Positions 52,240-60,237 of a stretch of DNA of 64,000 nt are shown piece by piece (the stretch's first letter is position 1; each line of letters begins with the position of its first letter). This stretch comes from Chthonobacter albigriseus (GTDB lineage Bacteria; Pseudomonadota; Alphaproteobacteria; Rhizobiales; Pleomorphomonadaceae). Below the pieces are notes generated by a model. That model saw only the letters and a program-made list of their open reading frames with translations. It had not been told where the DNA came from and did no database searches. The position numbers and the translations under genes were made by a program. The DNA lies in assembly GCF_013839445.1 (NCBI RefSeq), contig NZ_JACDIT010000009.1, positions 103,662-167,661 on the forward strand, written 5' to 3'.

Positions 52240-52863
52240 CCCGGTCTTCCCCCTCCTCGACATGCGAAAAGCAGCCGATCGAGCGAGTCTAGCGAGCGCA
52301 CCATTTCCGAAAGATGAAACAGTGGATCACTTATAAAAATTATCATATCAATCCGCTGTTTCCCGCCAAATCCCTCGCAATCGCAGCATGCATCGAGTGT
52401 CGCCACCAGCTGGCAAGCGTGGACGCAGCCGTGGGTATCCCCGTTTGCAGCCGCTTGTAGCGTGCTTTCTAAAGTCTTAAGCCGAAAGTCGGTGAAGTTC
52501 ACCAACTGCCGAGATTTGTTCTGCCAACGCAGAATGATAGTGATGAGTGCATTGCAAAAGGAAAAAGCGTCCACCCTTACGCAGTTGCGTAAAAGGAAAG
52601 TCGGCGGAATGGCTGTGTGGAGCAAACTACACACGACCGACGAAACGATCGAAAACGTTCTTTTCCAAGCAGATTGCACAAAAAGCCGCAGGCGATACCC
52701 GTGACAGCAGCGGAAACGTTGTTCATAGTCTGGTCAGTCACGGGCAGGTTTCGGAAAGGGGGGACTGCGAGGTCCGGCACCAAACACCGTGTACAACAAC
52801 GGTCATCGCCGGACATCGGAGTCGACATCCATCTGCCGTGGCAGGGGAAACGGGAGGAATCTG
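52240..52863. other. Gene-free AT-richer region
   Basis: Between the HemAT-like gene and the DUF1097 gene lie about 620 bp with lower GC than the rest (for example around 52320-52370 and 52460-52600). Open frames here are short, lack ribosome sites and have no recognisable content. The region must hold the two divergent promoters. The only clear structure is the palindrome at 52577-52592. A small RNA gene cannot be excluded. Confidence 0.5.
52577..52592. promoter_or_regulatory. Palindrome TTACGCA-GT-TGCGTAA
   Basis: A perfect inverted repeat with 7-bp arms and a two-base centre, within the AT-richer gap. It is 271 bp before the DUF1097 start and 337 bp before the HemAT-like start. It looks like a helix-turn-helix operator, but no partner regulator is nearby. 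Confidence 0.45.
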
Positions 52864-53364
52864 ATGAATCTGGTGACGGCACTCGCCGTCGTCATTGGCG
52901 TGCTCGGCGCCGTGGCGACCTATCTCTTCCTTGGACCGGCCGGTGGTCTCGGCCTGCAGATCTGGGCGGCGTTCATCGCTTGGGCGGCCTTCTTCCACTC
53001 CGGTGGCGGCGAAGCGGCCTTGAAGACGAACATCCCGGCCCACCTGTGGGGCGCGCTCTGGGCCACTGTCGCGCTCTACGCGATCATCACGCTCGGCGTC
53101 ACGCCGGTGAACGCGGCGATCTGCGTCGGCGTCACCGTCGCGATCTTCATTCTCGGCGCTCACCTGCCGATCTTCAGCGGCATTCCCGCTGCGGTCTATG
53201 GCTACGCCTCCACGGCTGGCTTCACCCTGCTCGCCGGCAAGACGGACTTCCTGATCTCCGGTGGCCTGGGCAACAACCCCTTCCTGACGATCTCCGCGTC
53301 GATGATCATCGGCGCTCTCTTCGGCTACGTCTCCGGCAAGGTCGCCGGCGCGCTCGCCAAGTAG
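52864..53364 (+). CDS. DUF1097 membrane protein
   Basis: A 166-residue inner-membrane protein with five or six TM segments: LVTALAVVIGVLGAVATYLFL, LQIWAAFIAWAAFFHSGGG, LWATVALYAIITLGVT, AAICVGVTVAIFILGAHLP, FSGIPAAVYGYASTAGFTLL and FLTISASMIIGALFGYVSGK. The pattern WAAFIAWAxFFHSGG is that of the DUF1097 family, of unknown function (some members are called YccF/YahO-neighbours by position only). ATG at 52864 is chosen for GGGAGGAA upstream; the frame runs on to 52789 without content. A strong terminator follows, so it is a single-gene unit. Confidence 0.82.
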   Translation: MNLVTALAVVIGVLGAVATYLFLGPAGGLGLQIWAAFIAWAAFFHSGGGEAALKTNIPAHLWGALWATVALYAIITLGVTPVNAAICVGVTVAIFILGAHLPIFSGIPAAVYGYASTAGFTLLAGKTDFLISGGLGNNPFLTISASMIIGALFGYVSGKVAGALAK

Positions 53365-53387
53365 GATCGGATCGGGATTGACCAGGA

Positions 53388-53418
53388 GGGTGGCCGCTTT
53401 CGAGCGGCCGCCCTTTTT
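53388..53418 (+). terminator. Intrinsic terminator after the DUF1097 gene
   Basis: An eleven-pair stem GGGTGGCCGCT / AGCGGCCGCCC (one G-U pair) with a TTCG tetraloop, followed by TTTTT, 23 bp after the stop codon. It is a textbook Rho-independent terminator. The remainder of the gap to 53709 holds only the hairpin at 53671. Confidence 0.92.
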
Positions 53419-53670
53419 CGTGCGCCCGAGGCGCGCCGTCGGTGGAACGGAACGCGGAGCACGGGCTTCATCATCTGCACACGAGAGAGGCAGGTGATGC
53501 GGCATGCAGCAGGTCGACGCAGGACGGAACCTGTAAGAGGCGGGTCGATGCACCACCCAGGATGCTGCATTGCACCAATCCCGGGCTTCTCCCGCAGGTC
53601 TGCTGCACGCTGAAATCTGCCGAAAGGTATTCTGAATCCGCACTCCATCCGTCTGGCCCTCTTTGTGCAT

Positions 53671-53689
53671 TGCGGGAAATTGTCCCGCA
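53671..53689 (+). promoter_or_regulatory. Inverted repeat TGCGGGA-N5-TCCCGCA before a small gene
   Basis: Perfect 7-bp arms around AATTG, 20 bp upstream of the ATG at 53710 and just before its ribosome site. It could be an operator, or a leader hairpin that controls access to the ribosome site. Confidence 0.45.
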
Positions 53690-53709
53690 CCTGCGAGGAG
53701 AAGGTCACG

Positions 53710-53901
53710 ATGATCGAGCTTGTCCTGACAGTCTGCCTGATGGCGTCGCCCAATGAATGCCGCCACCAACGCATGCCTTTCGATGGTCCCCTAATGGCCT
53801 GCGCCATGAACGGCCAGATCGCCGCGGTGGAATGGCTACAGACCCACCCGAAGTGGCGCTTGAACCGCTGGCGCTGCGGCCCGCCGGAAATCGCCGCCTG
53901 A
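53710..53901 (+). CDS. Small Cys/Trp-containing protein, conserved-looking
   Basis: A 63-residue protein: MIELVLTVCLMASPNECRHQ, then RMPFDGPLMACAMNGQIAAV, then EWLQTHPKWRLNRWRCGPPE. Four cysteines are spaced as in a two-disulphide miniprotein. The phrases GQxAxxxWLxxHPxWxLxRWRC and the start MIELVLxVCL are, as I recall, found in other small alphaproteobacterial proteins of unknown function, so the gene is likely real. The N-terminal MIELVLTVCLMA could be a short signal or membrane segment. AGGAGAAGG lies seven bases before the ATG, an excellent ribosome site. Confidence 0.72.
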   Translation: MIELVLTVCLMASPNECRHQRMPFDGPLMACAMNGQIAAVEWLQTHPKWRLNRWRCGPPEIAA

Positions 53902-53996
53902 TCGCCCAGGGCCGCTTCCCCGAGGAGCGGCCGCGGTGGCTGCATGCTGCAGGGCAGCGGAGCCTGTTGACTCCGCTCACGGCCTCGCCTAAGTGA

Positions 53997-54012
53997 GAAC
54001 GAACGTTCGCTC
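53997..54012. promoter_or_regulatory. TetR-type operator before the efflux operon
   Basis: GAACGAACGTTCGCTC, a 16-bp near-palindrome (14 of 16 symmetric; perfect core CGAACGTTCG). It is 17 bp before the proposed TetR start, so binding would block transcription of the regulator and the pump genes downstream. GAACG...CGTTC sites are common for TetR regulators of RND pumps. Confidence 0.7.
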
Positions 54013-54028
54013 CCGATCCTCGGGGGTG

Positions 54029-54694
54029 ATGATCGTGATCGGCCCTGCCGCCATGGATGCTGCCTTGAAGCCGGATGCCCTGGTCGACGGCCGGGAAACG
54101 CGGGAAGACCTGCGCCGCACGCAGATACTCGACGCTGCGCGGATCTGCTTCTCCCGCTGGGGCTTCCACGGCGCCTCCATGCACCAGATCTGCCGCGAGG
54201 CGCGGATGAGCCCCGGTGCGCTCTACCGCTATTTTCCCTCCAAGGAGGCGATCATCGCCGCCATCGCCGGCGACGAGCGCGAACGTGCCAGCCATACGCT
54301 GGAGGTGTTCAAGACCGAAGGCCCGCTTGTCGAGCGCCTTGTTCGTGTCGCCATCGCCTACCTTAAGGACGTCGAGGCCCGCGGCTTCGGCTCCCTGATG
54401 GTCGAGATCTGCGTCGAGTCGATCCGCAATCATGACCTCGGCCGCCAGTTCCACGACATCGAGTGCGGCGTCCGCGACACCTTCCTCACCGCCCTCCGCG
54501 AAGGTCAGCACACCGGCGAGATCGACCCCACCGTGGATGTGGACACGGTCTTGCATGTCCTCTTCTCGGTCGCCGACGGTTTGATGCTGCGCCTGCAGCT
54601 CGATCCTGCGGTGACCGTCGATGGCATCGCCCCCTACCTGACCCGCGTGATCGAGGGCCTGTTGCTGCCGCGCGCCGGCGCGCCCCCCGATTGA
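54029..54694 (+). CDS. TetR-family regulator of the RND efflux operon
   Basis: About 221 residues. The TetR helix-turn-helix is DLRRTQILDAARICFSRWGFHGASMHQICREARMSPGALYRYFPSKEAIIAAI. The C-terminal ligand domain is helical (ERLVRVAIAYLKDVEARGFGSLMVEICVESIRN). It lies 181 bp before the MFP and RND genes on the same strand, with a palindrome before it, so it most likely represses its own operon and is released by a pump substrate. The start is uncertain: ATG 54029, GTG 54026 or ATG 54053; GTG 53993 is unlikely because it precedes the operator. Confidence 0.88.
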   Translation: MIVIGPAAMDAALKPDALVDGRETREDLRRTQILDAARICFSRWGFHGASMHQICREARMSPGALYRYFPSKEAIIAAIAGDERERASHTLEVFKTEGPLVERLVRVAIAYLKDVEARGFGSLMVEICVESIRNHDLGRQFHDIECGVRDTFLTALREGQHTGEIDPTVDVDTVLHVLFSVADGLMLRLQLDPAVTVDGIAPYLTRVIEGLLLPRAGAPPD

Positions 54695-54875
54695 CGGACC
54701 GCTCCGCCGATCCCGCGTGCATTGCTGCCGGGATTAGGCGATGCCCGCGTATAGAAGTGCCCGGTTGCATGCTGGTTCTAAGCATTTGTCTGGCCGCACA
54801 TCAGGTCTGATGGCGGTTGCATTCCGTAGAAGATCCGAGCCGCGAACCGGCTCGTGACTGCCCAGAGAAAGCCCG

Positions 54876-56069
54876 ATGGTCCGCTCCGCCCTTGTCCTCG
54901 CCCTCGCGCTCGTCGCGCTTCCGGTCGCCGGCCCCGCTGTCGGCCAGGAAGCCGCCGAGACGCCCTCGGCCGCCCTTGCCGGCAAGACCCCATCCGTCAC
55001 CGTCATCGCCGCCGCCGTCCGCTCTTTGTCCGAGCAGCTGGTCGTCACCGGCAGCATCGTCCCGCGTGAGCGGGTCTTCGTCAGCGTCGACCTAGAGGGC
55101 TACCGGATCGCCGAACTGCTCGTCGACGAGGGCGACACGGTTGCCGCCGGCGACGTGGTCGCCCGCCTCGCCACCGATACGATCGAGATCCAGCTCGCCC
55201 AGAACGACTCGCAGCGTGCCCGGTCCGAGGCTGCCATCGCCCAGGCGCTGACGCAGATCACCGAGGCCGAGGCCACCGAGAAGGAAGCCGCTGCCGCCCT
55301 GGTCCGCGCCGAGGAGCTCACCCGCCGCGGTGTCACCAGCCAGGATGTCCTTGAACAGCGGACGTCCGCCGCTGCCACCGCCGCGGCTCGCCTCGCCAGC
55401 GCCCGGCAGGGTCTCGCTCTTGCGGAGGCCGACAAGGCCCTGATCGAGGCGCAGCGCCGCGAGATTGAGCTGCGGCTCTCCAAGGCCGCCATCAGGGCGC
55501 CCGCCGCGGGCCTCGTCCTCAGCCGGTCGGCCCGCGTCGGCGCAATCGCCTCTGCGGCCGGCGGTCCGCTTTTCGAGATCGCCCGCGACGGCGAGTTCGA
55601 ACTTGCCGCCGAGGTGACTGAGGTTGTCCTGGCCCGGCTCATGCCCGGCCAGTCCGTTTCCGTCACCCTCGCCGGCGCGGCGGCGCCCATCGCCGGCAAG
55701 GTGCGCCTCGTCTCGCCCGAAATCGATGCCGCGACACGCCTGGGCAAGGTCCACATCGCACTTCCGGGAAATCTGGCAGTCCGCACCGGCGCCTTCGCGC
55801 GCGGCGAGGTGGTCACGGCCGAGACCACCGGCATCGCCGTCCCGGTCTCCGCGGTCGCCACGGAAGGTGGCGAAAGCTCGGTACTCGTTGTCCGCGACGG
55901 CAAGGTGGCGAGCCGCCCGGTCAAGACCGGCATCACGGCCGACGGCTACGTCGAACTGGTCGAGGGTCTTGCCGAAGGCGAGCAGGTGGTGGCGCGCGCG
56001 GGATCCTTCCTGCGCGACGGTGATGCGGTGACGCCCGTCGCGGCGGTCAACGATGGGGCGAAGGGATGA
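54876..56069 (+). CDS. RND efflux periplasmic adaptor (membrane fusion protein)
   Basis: A 397-residue periplasmic adaptor. The signal peptide is about VRSALVLALALVALPVAGPAVG. Barrel-sandwich and lipoyl halves are VFVSVDLEGYRIAELLVDEGDTVAAGDVVARL and AAIRAPAAGLVLSRSARVGAIA, either side of a long alpha-hairpin (about residues 105-205, rich in Ala/Glu). The beta-barrel and membrane-proximal domains follow, ending DGYVELVEGLAEGEQVVARAGSFLRDGDAV. It bridges the pump to an outer-membrane channel not coded here. Its stop overlaps the RND gene (ATGA). Confidence 0.93.
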   Translation: MVRSALVLALALVALPVAGPAVGQEAAETPSAALAGKTPSVTVIAAAVRSLSEQLVVTGSIVPRERVFVSVDLEGYRIAELLVDEGDTVAAGDVVARLATDTIEIQLAQNDSQRARSEAAIAQALTQITEAEATEKEAAAALVRAEELTRRGVTSQDVLEQRTSAAATAAARLASARQGLALAEADKALIEAQRREIELRLSKAAIRAPAAGLVLSRSARVGAIASAAGGPLFEIARDGEFELAAEVTEVVLARLMPGQSVSVTLAGAAAPIAGKVRLVSPEIDAATRLGKVHIALPGNLAVRTGAFARGEVVTAETTGIAVPVSAVATEGGESSVLVVRDGKVASRPVKTGITADGYVELVEGLAEGEQVVARAGSFLRDGDAVTPVAAVNDGAKG

Positions 56070-59000
56070 ACTGGAACTTTTCCGCCTGGGCGATCCGCAA
56101 CCCGGTCCCGCCCGTCCTGCTCTTCGTCGTGCTCTGCCTGTTCGGCTGGGTTTCGTTCATGAACCTGCCGATCACGCGGTTCCCAAACATCGACGTTCCC
56201 GTCATCGCGGTCACGATCACCGATTCCGGCTCGGCCCCCTCCGAACTGGAGACCCAGGTCACAAAGCCCGTCGAGGATGCCGTCGCCGGCATCGCCGGGG
56301 TTAAGCACGTCATCTCCACCATCACCGACGGCGCCAGCACCACCGCCATCGAGTTCCGCCTGGAGATCAACACCGACCGCGCCCTCAACGACGTCAAGGA
56401 CGCCATCGCCAAGATCCGCGGCGACCTCCCGGGCTCCGTGGAGGAGCCGGTCGTCCAGCGCATCGACGTCGAAGGCCAGTCGATCTTCACCTACGCCGCC
56501 GCGGCCCCTGCGATGACGCCGGAGGAGCTCTCCTGGTTCATCGACGACACCGTCATCCGCCAGTTGCAGGCCCTCAAGGGCGTCGGCCGCGTCGAGCGCA
56601 TGGGCGGCGTCAGGCGCGAGATCCAGGTCAAGCTCGACCCGGACAGGCTGATGGCGCTCGGCGTCACCGCCGCCGACGTCAACGCACAGCTCCGCGCCAC
56701 CAACGTCGACCTGTCCGGCGGCAAGGGCGAAGTCGGCGGCCAGGAGCAGGCGATCCGCACGCTCGCAGGCGCCACCACGCTCGCGGATCTTGCCGACCGC
56801 CGCATCGTCATCTCCGGCGGGCGCGAGGTGCGCCTCTCCGAACTCGGCGAGGTCGTCGACCGCTGGGAGGATCCCCGCTCGTTCGCCCGCCTGGACGGCA
56901 AGCCGATCGTCGCCTTCTCCGTCTACCGCGCCAAGGGCGCCTCGGATGCGGACGTCTCGCGCGTCGTCGGCGCCCGCGTCGACCAGCTCGCCAAGGACTT
57001 CCCAGACGTCGCCTTCGAGCGCATCGACGACAGCGTGAACTACACCTACGGCAACTTCGAAAGCGCCATGGGCACGCTGATCGAAGGCGCCATTCTCGCC
57101 GTGCTCGTGGTGCTGCTCTTCCTGCGCGACTGGCGCGCTACCATCATCGCCGCCGTCGCCTTGCCCCTCTCCGCCATCCCCACCTTCTGGGCGATGAGCA
57201 TGATGGGCTTCTCGCTCAATCTCGTCAGCCTGCTCGGCATCACGCTCGTCACCGGCATTCTCGTCGACGACGCCATCGTCGAGATCGAGAACATCGTCCG
57301 CCACATCCGCATGGGCAAGTCGCCTTACCGGGCGGCGATGGAAGCGGCCGACGAGATCGGCCTCGCCGTGATCGCCATCTCCGTCACCATCATCGCGATC
57401 TTCGCCCCCGTCTCCTTCATGGGCGGCGTCGCCGGCCAGTATTTCAAGCAGTTCGGCCTCACCGTTGCGGTCGCGGTCTTCTTCTCGCTGCTCGTCGCCC
57501 GCCTGATCACGCCGATGATGGCGGCCTTCCTGATGCGCCGGCCCTATCTCGGCGACGGCACCGACGGCCGCCCGGTCTACCGTGGCTTCGGGCGTTCGGT
57601 CGCCAAACGCATCGCCATCATGGCGCCGCTCGCCACCGTCGCCTTCGTCGCCGCGATCGTCGTCGCCGACGACAAGGCGCTCCTTGCTCCGGGCGGCTCG
57701 CTGGAAGGCTTCGCCGGCACGATCGCCCGGCTGGAGGCCTATGGCTGGCAGACGGTCGGCGTGGCGCTCTTCGCCGGCATCGTCGGCCTCGCCCTCATCT
57801 CTGCCTGGCTCGCCCGTCCCCACCCGGAGGAGGAGCACGACGGCTTCATCATGCGCGGCTACACCGGCTTCCTGAAGGGCACGCTGCACACCTTCCGGAT
57901 CCCGACTCCGTTCCGCCGCCACGACGGCCGCCGCCTGCGCGTTCCCTTCGGCATGCGCTGGGTCACGCTGGTGGTCGGCATCGCGCTCTTCGCGGTCTCG
58001 CTCTGGTCCACCAAGTTCCTGCCCACCGGCTTCATCCCGCCGGGCGACGAATCCCGCATCGTCGCCTCGGTCGAACTGCCGCCCGGCGCCACTCTCGACG
58101 ACACGCGCGACACCACCGACGCCATCGCCGCGCTGCTTCGCAAGGAGGTTCCGGAGGTCAAGGGCGTCTTCGTCATGGGCGGCACCTCGCCCACCGGCAC
58201 GCTGGAGAAACGCCGCGCAGCGGTCATCATCACCCTCGTTCCCAAGACCGAGCGCATCCGCAAGCAGAAGGACGTCCAGATGGTCGTCCAGGACCTGCTC
58301 AACACGGTCCCGGACATCCGCAGCTACTTCGTCAACGACCGCGGCGAACGCGAGACCGCCATCGCCCTGCTCGGCCGCGACGGCGAGGCGCTGAGCCGCA
58401 CCGCCACCCAGCTGGAGGCGGAGATGCGCCGCGAGGCGATGTTCTCCGGCCCGTCCGCCATGTCGTCCTTCCCGCGCCCGGAGATCCGGATCACGCCGAA
58501 GTCCGACGAGGCCGCCGACGTTGGCATCTCTCCGGCGGGCATCTCCTCCACCATCCGCGTCGCCACCATGGGCGACGCCGACGCCGCGCTCGCCAAGTTT
58601 ACCGTCGGCGACCGGCAGATCCCGATCCGCGTCGAGCTCAAGGAAGGCGCCCGCGGCGAACTCGCCACCCTGGCGGCCTTGCGCGTGCCCACCGGGTCCG
58701 GCAGCTCCGTCCCGCTGTCCGCCGTCGCCGACATCGGCTTCGGTTATGGCCCGTCCACCATCGAGCGCTACGACCGCGAGCGCCTCGTCAAGGTCGGCAC
58801 CGACATGGCCCCCGGCTACACCACCGGCGAGGGTCAGGAAATGATCATGAGCCTGCCGACGATAAAGAACCTGCCGGCCGGCATCCGCGTCCAGGAAACC
58901 GGCGACGCCGAGATCCAGGCCGAGGTCTTCTCCGGCTTCGCCGCAGCCATGGGCTCCGGCATCCTGATGGTCTTCGTGGTGCTGATCGTCCTCTTCAACA

Positions 59001-59638
59001 ACGTGTTCCAGCCGCTCACCATCCTCGCCTCGCTGCCGCTTTCCGTCGGCGGCGTGGTGCTGGCGCTGCTCTTGACCAACAACGCGGTCTCCATGCCCGT
59101 CGTCATCGGCATCCTCATGCTGATGGGCATCGTCACCAAGAACGCGATCATGCTGGTCGACTTCGCCGTCGAGCGCGAGAAGCACGGCGTCCCGCGCGAG
59201 GAGGCGATCATCGACGCCGGCCGCAAGCGGGCCCGACCGATCGTGATGACCACCATCGCCATGGCCGCCGGCATGCTCCCCGCCGCCATGGCCCACGGCG
59301 AGGGCGGCGAGTTCCGCGCGCCGATGGCCATCGCGGTGATCGGCGGCCTCATCGTCTCCACCGTGCTGTCGCTGGTCTACATCCCGTCCGTCTACTCGAT
59401 CATGGACAGCATCTCGCACGGCATCGCGGTCGTCTTCCGCTGGCTGCTCAACCCAAACCCGCGCGAGGCAATGGACGAGGTGCCCGCGGCAGCGGCGCTG
59501 CCAACGCACGCCCACGCCCAGTCCATGCCGGCAGCCGAGGCCCCGGTCCCTGGACCAGCCCCGGCCAACGTCACCCCCCTCGCGCTCCGCCGCCCGCCCG
59601 AAGCCGAGCGTCCGGACCTTCCCCAGGCGGCCGAGTAG
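56066..59638 (+). CDS. RND efflux pump inner-membrane transporter with an unusual central insertion
   Basis: A 1,190-residue RND transporter. TM1 begins at about residue 10 (NPVPPVLLFVVLCLFGWVSF). The proton-relay Asp pair is in TM4 (GILVDDAIVEIENI), and TM10 has KNAIMLVDFAVEREKHG. Porter domains sit in both periplasmic loops. Typical RND pumps are about 1,030-1,050 residues. Here about 90 extra residues lie between TM6 and TM7 (about 492-625), including two further hydrophobic stretches (IAIMAPLATVAFVAAIVVA, VGVALFAGIVGLALISAWLA), and a Pro-rich tail of about 60 residues follows TM12. The insertion is in frame, with normal codon use, so it is not an artefact of the reading frame. Substrate unknown. 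Confidence 0.93.
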   Translation: MNWNFSAWAIRNPVPPVLLFVVLCLFGWVSFMNLPITRFPNIDVPVIAVTITDSGSAPSELETQVTKPVEDAVAGIAGVKHVISTITDGASTTAIEFRLEINTDRALNDVKDAIAKIRGDLPGSVEEPVVQRIDVEGQSIFTYAAAAPAMTPEELSWFIDDTVIRQLQALKGVGRVERMGGVRREIQVKLDPDRLMALGVTAADVNAQLRATNVDLSGGKGEVGGQEQAIRTLAGATTLADLADRRIVISGGREVRLSELGEVVDRWEDPRSFARLDGKPIVAFSVYRAKGASDADVSRVVGARVDQLAKDFPDVAFERIDDSVNYTYGNFESAMGTLIEGAILAVLVVLLFLRDWRATIIAAVALPLSAIPTFWAMSMMGFSLNLVSLLGITLVTGILVDDAIVEIENIVRHIRMGKSPYRAAMEAADEIGLAVIAISVTIIAIFAPVSFMGGVAGQYFKQFGLTVAVAVFFSLLVARLITPMMAAFLMRRPYLGDGTDGRPVYRGFGRSVAKRIAIMAPLATVAFVAAIVVADDKALLAPGGSLEGFAGTIARLEAYGWQTVGVALFAGIVGLALISAWLARPHPEEEHDGFIMRGYTGFLKGTLHTFRIPTPFRRHDGRRLRVPFGMRWVTLVVGIALFAVSLWSTKFLPTGFIPPGDESRIVASVELPPGATLDDTRDTTDAIAALLRKEVPEVKGVFVMGGTSPTGTLEKRRAAVIITLVPKTERIRKQKDVQMVVQDLLNTVPDIRSYFVNDRGERETAIALLGRDGEALSRTATQLEAEMRREAMFSGPSAMSSFPRPEIRITPKSDEAADVGISPAGISSTIRVATMGDADAALAKFTVGDRQIPIRVELKEGARGELATLAALRVPTGSGSSVPLSAVADIGFGYGPSTIERYDRERLVKVGTDMAPGYTTGEGQEMIMSLPTIKNLPAGIRVQETGDAEIQAEVFSGFAAAMGSGILMVFVVLIVLFNNVFQPLTILASLPLSVGGVVLALLLTNNAVSMPVVIGILMLMGIVTKNAIMLVDFAVEREKHGVPREEAIIDAGRKRARPIVMTTIAMAAGMLPAAMAHGEGGEFRAPMAIAVIGGLIVSTVLSLVYIPSVYSIMDSISHGIAVVFRWLLNPNPREAMDEVPAAAALPTHAHAQSMPAAEAPVPGPAPANVTPLALRRPPEAERPDLPQAAE

Positions 59639-59670
59639 CCGCCGACGGGTCATCTCCCGAAACCGAACGA

Positions 59671-59697
59671 AAAAAGACCGCCCGAGGGCGGTCTTTT
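59671..59697. terminator. Bidirectional intrinsic terminator after the RND gene
   Basis: AAAAAGACCGCC-CGAG-GGCGGTCTTTT: a stem of seven G/C-rich pairs with A- and T-runs on either side. It is 38 bp after the RND stop and could also end transcripts of the small minus-strand gene at 59759. Confidence 0.88.
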
Positions 59698-59758
59698 CAT
59701 GTGCGTTGGTTGCGGACCGGCCGGTCGCTCCCCGATGGGCGCCCAAGCCGCGTCCCTG

Positions 59759-60010
59759 TCAGGCCGTGCGCGGTCGGGTGCTGAACTCCACCAGCCGGAA
59801 CACCCCGTAGGCCGTGATCGGTGCAAGCGCCGCCAGCGCCATGTGCTCGTAGAGCCAGAGAAGGACGGGCGCTTTGATGGCCGCGTAGGCGACCAGGGTG
59901 ATCAGGCTGCCGCCGATCACCAGCACGATCCAAAGCACCAGAAACAGGGCGGCCACCATGGCGGCCCGGATGGTCGCGGGTACGACCTCATCCCGTACGA
60001 CGTCGATCAT
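59759..60010 (-). CDS. Small two-TM membrane protein
   Basis: An 83-residue protein with two hydrophobic segments (TM1 about 17-45, MVAALFLVLWIVLVIGGSLI; TM2 about 55-73, HMALAALAPITAYGVFRLV). No family is recognised. The N-terminus MIDVVRDEVVPATIRA is amphipathic. ATG at 60010 has GAGGATCTT upstream (AGGAT). It is alone between the RND terminator and opgC, so it may be a stress or membrane-associated small protein. Function is not assigned. Confidence 0.65.
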   Translation of the reverse strand: MIDVVRDEVVPATIRAAMVAALFLVLWIVLVIGGSLITLVAYAAIKAPVLLWLYEHMALAALAPITAYGVFRLVEFSTRPRTA

Positions 60011-60237
60011 AAGATCCTCGTGTCAGTCGGTTCGATCTGGAAGGACGGATGTGCGCTGCAAAACGCATACCGATCACAAACGCCGGAAATTGCCCGGGGT
60101 TCCGATCGGCGTGCTGAAATAGCATGCAGATCGCGACGACAAAATGACCATTGCTAGGCTTTGCCGTGGCTATGGAACCGAGTGGTGAAAGAAGGGTTCA
60201 TGAGGACGGGCGGGCGGCGTTTGTGAGGTGAGAAGCG

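Noticed and set aside
52462..52864. Small open frames in the AT-richer gap before the DUF1097 gene
   Set aside because: No ribosome site, no recognisable content, and mutual overlap; better regarded as non-coding.
55946..59746. A 1,266-codon open frame on the minus strand opposite the RND gene
   Set aside because: It is a shadow of the GC-rich RND gene: His/Asp/Gly-rich, no ribosome site, no domain, and the plus-strand frame codes a clear pump.
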